From contig OY720644.1 of the NCBI GenBank assembly GCA_963169105.1, positions 4,361,001 to 4,425,000 of the forward strand: DNA of 64,000 bases, given 5' to 3'. Below are positions 56,564 to 64,000 of this stretch, in pieces (the first letter of the stretch is position 1; the number at the start of each line of letters is the position of its first letter). The notes below the pieces were generated by a model. It ran no database searches, was not told the origin of the DNA, and saw only the letters and a program-made list of their open reading frames with translations. Position numbers and translations under genes: made by a program. The stretch is from Ceriagrion tenellum (taxonomy: Eukaryota; Arthropoda; Insecta; Odonata; Coenagrionidae).

Positions 56564-57087
56564 GGTGCTAGGCTGAGCGATATGTTTCCCTACTCACCAT
56601 AAAAGCCACATTCGAGTTTATGTTCTAATTTCAGCATATTCAGTAGTAAGCATGGAGTAACTATTGTAATATGAATGGCACAATCGTGTACTCTTAGATC
56701 ACTTATATTCTCTGCAACTAAATATGAATGTCTATATGTCTTTAACTTGACTCTTTTTATGAAACATTTAAAACTTCCCCACAAAAAAGGTTTTTTTGTT
56801 ATTCTGAAAAATTACTGCGATTACAGTGTGATTCATTATTAAAACTAGTAAAGAAGGTATAAATATTACACACAAATTTCTGGGGAGATCTGGGAGTGAA
56901 CAATCTTTAAATAATAGCATACTCGTACCACTTCCCATATAAAATGGCAGGTAATGTTTTGGTCAATATCTCGGAAAGTAGTAAGATAAGGTACTGATAT
57001 TTTGGTGTCTTACGAAGGGTGAGATATATGTTTAATGAGACCAAATTCACTGAATTATATAATAAATCATATCTCGCTCAAAGTACC
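56564..57087 (-). mobile_element. TTAA-target MITE, copy 6 (strongly decayed)
   Basis: The right end CTCGCTCAAAGTACC before TTAC and the interior words shared with copies 3-5 (AAAATGGC, GGTGTCTTACGAAGGGTGAG) identify it. The left end is barely recognisable around 56564-56600. It is the most diverged copy and therefore probably the oldest. Confidence 0.6.
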
Positions 57088-57094
57088 TTACCCA

Positions 57095-58970
57095 GCTGTA
57101 TGAAGCTAGATAAAAGTAATTACGCAAAAATTTTGAACTAATTTTTTTGTAAACGATAAACTAAATACATGCATTCAAGGCTTTGACGAGACTTGCATGC
57201 TGTACGTCGTGCGATGAAAATTCCTTCACACCCGAAGGTCGTTTTAAGTGTATTTGTGCAAAGTATTTTGGAGACTGGAAAACCCGTTAATCTTTTGGAA
57301 CTTTTTCAATCTGGACTGGTTCTTTTCGGGACCCGTTCCTTCATACTCGTTTATCGTTTATTTTTTATTGGTGGTATGCGTGTATTAGTTCTTTAACTTG
57401 GTGCATAAAGAAAGTGAATAAAACCGAAATCCTAAATAATAGACAAAATTTACCATAATGACGGCGTGTAAGAATGTTTTATTAAATAAAGAATAGAAAT
57501 AAAATAACCATCTAATTACATCATAATTCATGAGAGGGTTTTATTTATGAATCTAATGGAATTTATTTCTGGATCTAGGGCCACCTAGATGGAAAAGAAA
57601 AAAAATAAAAAATAAAAAAATTATTTACGATGATATTACAACAATGCTCACATCTATAAAAAATCTGCGATATCAAGATTGAAAACTGAGAAGAAATTGG
57701 TCCAGTGTTCGTTTCCGTGCGTGTAGCCACGTTTTCTGAAGCTATTTCCACCGAGTGACAAGCGCGGCCGAAGATTAGTGCAGGGATCTCCACAGCACTA
57801 AGGCCAGAATGCAACTGAGGAGAAAGAAATCTTAAAACAAAGTTGGTCCCAAAACTTTATCTTGCCGGGCGCGCCTTAGTTAATTGAATTCCAGTTGTTT
57901 ACTTTGGCCTCCACTGCGGTCGTGGCCGAGAAGACGAGCCGACTGGCACCAACATAAAGGAAAGAAACTACTGATCATTGGACCGTTAGAACCCGCAGTT
58001 GATGTTTTGGAGTCACATACATTACGTATTGTCTCATAATGATGGTAAAAATGGACCCAAAGGAACAATGGACGGAAAGAAACGGTCGTTACTCGGTACT
58101 TTTGTTCAACCCATGGACCCGTTTCTATGTGAATAACCAACCTCTATCGGTGGGTAATACGTTTATTATTAAATATAGCTGTTAACGCAAACAAATAACG
58201 CAATGTTACATATCTGGCTTATTCGTCAGAACCACCTTAGTTTCTATTTTCAAAGTGCCTTTGGAGCGATCGACCATAGCATATTCCATTGATAACTGCT
58301 TTTATTTTTGAGAAAATGTCTCTCCCATAAGCCTCAAGTGTTTCAGTTTGTTTTATTTACAGCTAAACTCCCCCTCCTTCCACTTTCCACCCTTTCCTCC
58401 TTCATGCATTCACCTCTTTGACCCACTCCTAGCCACCCAGCCACCCCAATCTTCCCTCCTCCTCACCCCCCACCTGACTGACTGTATAAATCCCAGCACC
58501 TGACTAATAAATCCTAATATCAGAATTGAAAGCACTCGTAAAAAATCTCACTGAGGCTCTCCAATCGAGTCTTTTGCGTGGAAATGTGGTTGATGAAGCA
58601 AAATACCGCGACCCAATAATACTACAACAACAGGCACTAAAGTTATCCGCCCAAATGGGGACAGCTCACAAAAACCTCGAACTGTTTGATGCTCTATCAT
58701 GAGACTCTTTAGCTTCGTTGTCGGCATGATTCTGAACAGTTCAAAAACAACCACCTGAAACATATTATTCCATACGTTATCTCTGCTTTTACCTCAATTC
58801 TTAGCTATTCTTGGTAATAGATTAAATAAAATGAGAAGATGATGGAACCATGCGAAAACAGTTGGGCAATGGAGCATGAATGTCACGTGATAGAGCACAA
58901 GTGACCGTGGACTTAAAAAAAATGAAGGAGGATAAGCATTTAAATTCCGTGAAAAATAAAACCCTGACGC
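57095..58970. other. Anonymous region, no supported gene
   Basis: No coding motif. 58365-58480 is C/T-rich and is followed by TATAAATCC and AATAAATCC, resembling the arrangement at 29690 and 17260; it may be a retroelement terminus. Confidence 0.4.
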
Positions 58971-58974
58971 AGGA

Positions 58975-59175
58975 AAAAACGCGTAAATAAGAAGGCGCAG
59001 TGAAAGAAACGGAGGACGTGAGAGAGAGAGAGTGTGAGAGAGGGACGGAATGGGGGTGTATGTGTGTGAATGGAAAGGTGGGGGTGAATGGAAAGAAGAA
59101 GGAAGGGGTTGGGCGGTGCGTGGAGAACGGACGTTGGCCGAAAGGGGGGAGATAAGACGACTGTAAGAGACTGGA
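58975..59175. other. Polypurine tract
   Basis: G/A-rich with GAGAGAGAG at 59021-59030. Two overlapping minus-strand frames of 137 to 139 codons arise from it and are low-complexity (Ser/Pro/Phe/Leu). Confidence 0.55.
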
Positions 59176-59179
59176 AGAG

Positions 59180-60795
59180 GACTTAGGGAATAAAACAATA
59201 AAAAAATATACAAAAAATCTGTAAAAAGGATTCAAAGGCTCAAAATGCTGGAGAGCCGAGGGTAAAAGGGGGGCGGGGGTGAGTAATGGTTGCCTTTCGC
59301 CATTTTTGCTTCGTTTCGGGGGACCTTAACCGGGGATCTCATTCAGGGTCGGAGGGAATCATGGGGAGAAAGGGTTGCTAGGGTGGTGGTGGGTAGGGGA
59401 GGGAATAAACGAGAACGCTAAGGGTTAAGCACTGCGACTAGCAGCAACTTTACTCGAATGAAGTGGGACTCGACGCCGAAGAAAACGACACTAGGCTTAG
59501 ATAACGCACGCACTCATGTACCATATGTTGTAGAGTTCGAATGGAATGATAGGTCCACGCAAAAGCAGGGCTACCTACCTTCCCTACTGGGACTCGTCCT
59601 CTTTGTTCCACATAACATGGCATGTTTCAGATGAATTTACTAATACTGGGCTAATTCCTAGATAAAGGCCGGTTCGAGAGAAAGAGAGGAAATATTTTCC
59701 ATGTTCTCACAGCAGCCATTCCTCTCCAACCAAAATATAAAAAAGTTCCTGCCCCTCAGCGGCGCTGTTAAAATCCAAAATCTTTTTAAAATTGCAATTG
59801 CGGACGGCTATTGCTAAAAATTGCAGCAATCGATCTTTCTCGAACTTTTATGCCTAAAAATGTTTTCGTGCATCTATTGTGAGTGCTTTATTTTGAAAAT
59901 GGTAAGCACGTTAGCATTAGAATTTGTGGCACCACAGTGAAAACCTGCGTAATTGCAACCGTAACAACGGCTTGTATACCCATGGTGCTTCTTTCAATGG
60001 CCCAAGTTTTATTTTAAACGCGAACTCGTTATTCTCACATGAAAATATTTGAATAGGCATTTTGGTAATTATCCGTCAATTTAAATTTTAGTTATTATGC
60101 TTTGAATCCGATATCCTATTATCCTTTCATTCTATCGTAAATTATATCAGAAAATAGTGTCATTAGCGACTGTAGTTTTAAAGTGCAAAATAACGCGGCC
60201 CTTTTCCGCATTTTAGGTGGCAACATTATTATGGTGCAGTAGTTTTATTGCAATTCGACATCACAATATATGGCAAAACAATTTCCAGAATTTTAGATGT
60301 GTGACTGTATATACATCAGTCAATCAAAGTATAATATTCGGTAGTTAGTTAATTTCTTTAAGACCATTCTATATATAAGCGGAATTAGGAAACTTTGCAG
60401 ATAAGTGAATGCAGATACATTGACTAAAAAGGCAACAGAGTTCGAACATGAAAAAATATGGTAGATTGGTAAAATATGTTGCTCATTGAAAGAAAATATG
60501 TGTAAATAGCAATTAGAATATGTTTGTTATGGCTGTAACTAAACATTTATCAAATAAAAGTCCTCTAATTAGAGAATCTAAATATATTAACACGTTTCTA
60601 GGGATAAAAAAGTAAATTTTCTAGATCCACATGGATTTACTCAAATTTATTCATAAAAGTATGGCTTAATGAAAAAAAATTAAGCCAGCAACGGTAAAAA
60701 CCACGAAATATCTAAAACATAATACATATTGAAGTCGATAGCAAAATAAAATGTAGTGGTCTGCGGTGCGGAGAATCCATGCACGCTACTAAGCT
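59180..60795. other. No supported gene
   Basis: 59240-59470 is comparatively GC-rich; the rest is AT-rich. No domain, RNA or element end recognised. Confidence 0.4.
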
Positions 60796-60799
60796 TGGT

Positions 60800-61090
60800 A
60801 ATCCTCGTGAGGTTTAAACAATGCCCGTCTTCAAATGAGAATAAGTCATACATCTCTCTTCATCTCGTCCATAACGCTAATTCCTTTTCTTCGCCTTCCC
60901 TACTTACCTAACACAGCCATCCTCTCCATTGCAACATTCAGTTCCAACCACTTTGTGAGCCTTCTCATCATCTCGAAGATATCTTATATCATCCAACATA
61001 CAAAGAACTTCATTATTAATCTTTTTTTTTTCCATCCAATGAACCTTTCTCCGCTTTCCATTTTCTCGTTTGACTTTGAAGTGTACTCCT
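60800..61090 (-). pseudogene. RTE-like LINE C-terminal remnant
   Basis: Minus strand: VHWMEKKKINNEVLCMLDD, then in a second frame RRLTKWLELN, MERMAVLGK, a stop and GRRRKGISVMDEMKRD. This parallels NEEVLEMMGEE, GRWLKDV and GKRGRGRKRIGFMDGMKKC of the element at 14323-15107, suggesting the same or a sister family. Only the last third of the C-terminal region survives, with frameshifts. Confidence 0.55.
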
Positions 61091-61174
61091 GACCACTTTA
61101 TTGCTTCTTGCCTAGCTGCCAGTGGAGTGTGCACGGTTCTTGTATGAACTATGACCAGCAGTGAATAGCTTGCG

Positions 61175-61238
61175 TTAAATCACCCCGTGCCACACCCCCT
61201 GATGGTGGCTTGCAGGGTATTTTGGATGTAGAATTCTC
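61175..61238 (+). mobile_element. Very short family-A LINE 3' end
   Basis: CACCCC-TGCCACACCCC, GGTGGCTTGCAGGGTA and GGATGTAGA correspond to the last 60 bp of the family A 3' UTR at 29580-29635 and 31190-31240. A dead-on-arrival 3' stub. Confidence 0.45.
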
Positions 61239-61239
61239 C

Positions 61240-61955
61240 TTCTGTTATCTTTACTACTTTCTCCATTCTCCTCCGACGTAAAAACAAGGTATTTGATTTG
61301 CTGCAATTGCTCCAATTACAACCCAACGCTTAGCTTAGGATTGATTATTAAGTATGATTTAAATCTTGTTTGTAAATAAACAGTGAAGAAGCGTTTTTAA
61401 GAAGACTTCGAAGTGTCAATGCATGTATCTCAAAAGTGTGCAAAACCGTTGTTTAGATACATTATCAATATTTCAGAAGACCTTAAGTCTTGAAGTCGTT
61501 GGGACCCCAAGCTCATCTTCATAAACCCATTAACCTTTCAGAACCGCAGAAGCAAAATGTCAAAATATTAGGTCCATCCATTATAAGGTTACAAACACAT
61601 GCGGTTTTAAATTTATAAATTAGCGAGGTGTGACGGGATAGGTAGCTCGTCAGCACTGCTTGTTTGCTAAACCAGAATTCGATTATTGCACAAAAGGTTG
61701 ATAAGGTCAATTCCCTTTATAACATAACCATTCATAACTGGTATAAACTTACAATTATGAATGGCATAATTCAAGAAGAGAGCATTCGACGACAATACTT
61801 AAATTATATTTTAAAACAAATTTCAAAGTAAGAAATGGAATTTTCGCTCCTATTTCAGCATTTCGTTCGTCCAGAAGACTAAGGCGACAGAGAGACTCAT
61901 AATTTTGTATACAACTACAGGAGCACTTGTATATGTTATTTTTAATTTATTATAT
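61240..61955. other. No supported gene
   Basis: AT-rich anonymous DNA upstream of the LINE. Confidence 0.35.
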
Positions 61956-61959
61956 ATTA

Positions 61960-63540
61960 TATTAATTTATTAAACCACTACTGCGAAAGTGCATTCACGG
62001 AGGATGACACAATACACAATTTAGACATTCCTGACTTTAACGAGCCGATGGCTGACATAGCGATTCAACGTGATGGAATAATTAAACAACTACGTTTGAT
62101 TAAAAGTAACAAGTCTCCAGGTCCAGAAGGAATACCTGCATGCGTGCCGAAGGAGTTTGCGTCACTAATTGCACCATTCTTAGAAATTATATTTAGCAAA
62201 TATTTATCCGAAGGCAAGGTACCCCAAGACTGGAAATAAAAGTGACCCAGGAAATTACCGACCTATATCGCTAACATCACTTTTATGCAAGATCCTCTTA
62301 CATTGTCGTTAATAATATTATGACATTCCTGGATAATTGTAACTTCTTACACAGCAGTCATCACTGCTTTCGTAAGGGCAGGTCCTGCGAAACACATAAT
62401 GCGCTCTTTCTCCATGAATCCTTAAATCAGGTGAATCGAAAAAGTTAGTCGACGCGATATTCCTTGATTTCAAGAAGGCATTCGACAAAGTTTCTCACAA
62501 AAAAGCTAGTTTATATATTGAAATCATGCGGAATCACAGAAAAATAGTGAATTAGATAAGTGACTTTCTCAGTGATCGAAAACAAAAAGTAGCTATTGAT
62601 GGTTTTAGCTTTGATATGGTCGAAGTCACATCCGGTGTTCCTCAAGGAAGTTTGATCGGTCCTCTTTTAGTCATAATTTATATTAATGACCTAAGTTCTC
62701 GAGTAAGCAGTAAAAATCACGTTATTTGCTGACGATACAGTTTTCTACCGTGAAATTAGCGAAGACGCGGAATTTGAAGCTCTGTCATCGGACCTTAACA
62801 ACGTTCATTCGTGGTGCCAGGAATGGGGATTAGAATTAAATATAAAAAAATGCATCACAGTTCACTTCCTCCTAAAGTTATCACAAAAATGCCATGCCTA
62901 CACTGTGGATGGAGTAAGCATAAAATCTTCAGATACAGTAAAATATCTTGGAATTACCCTAACTTCTGATATATCGTGGGAACTACACATACAAAACATA
63001 TGTGGCGCAGCATTTCAGAAACTAGGTTTTGTTAAACGTATAATAGGAAGGTCCTCGGATGAAAAAGTCAGAGAGAGATGCTACTTCGCTCTGGTTAGGC
63101 CACACCTCGAATACGCCGCGAGCATTTGGGACCCTTTTTTATAGATTTAACCAAAAAATTAATAAAATAGAAGGAAGTCAGCGCGTTTCGTTAAAAACTG
63201 CAACGAGCGTACATATAGTGTCTCACAACTTTTAAAGGGATTAAGGTGGGAGTCCCTAGAGACTCGGAGGCTACACGCTAGGCTTAAGTTGCTTGATAAA
63301 TTCATTACTGATATTTTTCAGAGCGACATAGAGAATATTATCATGACTCCTCTAGGGTCTGACAGATGTGATAAAATAAGAGATATACACTGCCGAACAC
63401 ATAGGTACAAAATATCTTTTCGCGCACAATAAGCGACCACCATAAAAATTGAGCTCCATTAAATACACTCCTATAGTACAAGTCACCATTCCATCTCCAA
63501 AAACTTACACCTTGTAGATATGTACGTGTAGATGTAGATA
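61960..63540 (+). pseudogene. Jockey/CR1-like LINE, most complete family A copy
   Basis: Reads ESAFTEDDTIHNL, DGIIKQLRLIKSNKSPGPEG, EGKVPQDWK, then with frame changes RKGRSC, AIFLDFKKAFDKVSH (motif A near 62460-62500), SGVPQGSLIGPLL (motif B near 62632), LFADDTVFYREISEDAEF (motif C near 62727), CQEWGLELNIKKC, VKYLGITLTSDISWELHIQN, RPHLEYAASIWDP and YSVSQLLKG, followed by the family 3' UTR. The tail is a TGTAGATGTAGAT run at about 63525-63540. All RT catalytic motifs are present but spread over frameshifts; the endonuclease is missing (5' truncation near 61960). Confidence 0.85.
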
Positions 63541-63565
63541 TGAGATCTTGACTCTTCCCAATTGA

Positions 63566-64000
63566 CGCTAGCTTGGAACACCAAACTGAATGCACGGCAG
63601 TCAACATTCCATCGCTTTCATTCGGATTGGACGATTTTGATTGACATTCTCGGGAAGTATTTCGCGGCGTTGCCCATTACTGATACCGTTACAGAAGGAA
63701 GATTACTTTTCCTGGACGCTATAGTGGGAAGAAGAAGTAACGGAAACCTTAATCACGAGGCCCATAAGCCGGCTACACATACGGACCGATATCTCAACGC
63801 TTTATCGCATCATCATCTCTGCCAGAAAGCCTCCGTTGTGACCACGCTAATTTAAAACCTATAGCATCTTTGACGCAGAATCATTTGATTTTGAGAAGAA
63901 ACACCTGGTCCTAGCTCTACCTAGGAACGGCTACAAAAATTCTTTGGCTCTGAAAAGGGCCGCGAAGGTGGCGGAGAATCTGAACCGACTACCTGAGGAG
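63566..64000 (+). pseudogene. Penelope-like element reverse transcriptase, C-terminal part (runs off window)
   Basis: Reads LNARQSTFHRFHSDW, then EGRLLFLDAIVGRRSNGNLN (counterpart of LPFLDVLV with a basic RR), HKPATHTDRYLNALSHHHLC, QKASVVTTL, a stop at 63853, and in a shifted frame FDAESFDFEKKHLVLALPRN, GYKNSLALKRA to the window edge. The THTDRYL-SHHH-QK signature is characteristic of the RT/endonuclease linker of Penelope-like elements. The endonuclease should lie beyond 64000. One stop and one frameshift are visible. Confidence 0.8.

Noticed and set aside
58794..59235. 137-139-codon minus-strand frames
   Set aside because: Two overlapping frames over a purine tract, Ser/Pro/Phe-rich; compositional artefact.

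Overview
This is a stretch of nuclear DNA from an animal, most likely an arthropod and probably an insect with a large, repeat-rich genome. It is AT-rich. I found no convincing host protein-coding exon, rRNA, functional tRNA, operon or CRISPR array on either strand. Every long coding similarity I can recognise belongs to a transposable element, and nearly all are decayed. The species cannot be named from the sequence; the arthropod call rests on the mix of I-like, RTE-like and Jockey/CR1-like LINEs, Penelope-like elements, Helitron and MITEs.

Layout. 992-6624 is a full-length I-like LINE (gag ORF with zinc knuckles, then endonuclease, reverse transcriptase, RNase H and a terminal zinc knuckle), bounded by an 11-bp target duplication but disabled. 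It lies against an RTE-like 3' end (6640-7780) that a 588-bp MITE with perfect 30-bp inverted ends has split. 8.2-17.5 kb holds two Jockey/CR1-like 3' fragments on the minus strand, a tRNA-derived SINE, a TTAA-type MITE carrying a nested foldback hairpin, a pyrimidine tract, two RTE-like 3' halves and a Penelope-like GIY-YIG fragment. 18-28 kb is mostly anonymous, with a 10-bp minisatellite, three more long foldback hairpins, a MITE and a purine/pyrimidine switch region. 28-39.7 kb has two Jockey/CR1-like copies, a Penelope-like endonuclease on the minus strand, three RTE-like fragments, and a Helitron inserted in one of them. 40-57 kb has four more TTAA MITEs (all in one orientation), a hAT-type MITE with an 8-bp duplication, two inverted Tc1-like ends 4.7 kb apart, tRNA-like sequences and an internally deleted LINE. 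59-64 kb has an RTE-like remnant, a long Jockey/CR1-like copy and the start of a Penelope-like reverse transcriptase running off the window end.

There is no gene network here. The biology is insertion history: RTE hosting a MITE, RTE hosting a Helitron, and a TTAA MITE hosting a foldback. The most interesting signal is a set of near-perfect foldbacks (11256-11487, 21391-21567, 27040-27232, and possibly 23686-23880). Three contain hammerhead-ribozyme-like blocks (CTGANGA and GAAAC) of the type known from Penelope-like terminal repeats, in a window that also holds three Penelope-like coding fragments.

All family assignments are by eye from translated motifs. Clade names (I, RTE, Jockey/CR1, Penelope-like) are informed but unverified.
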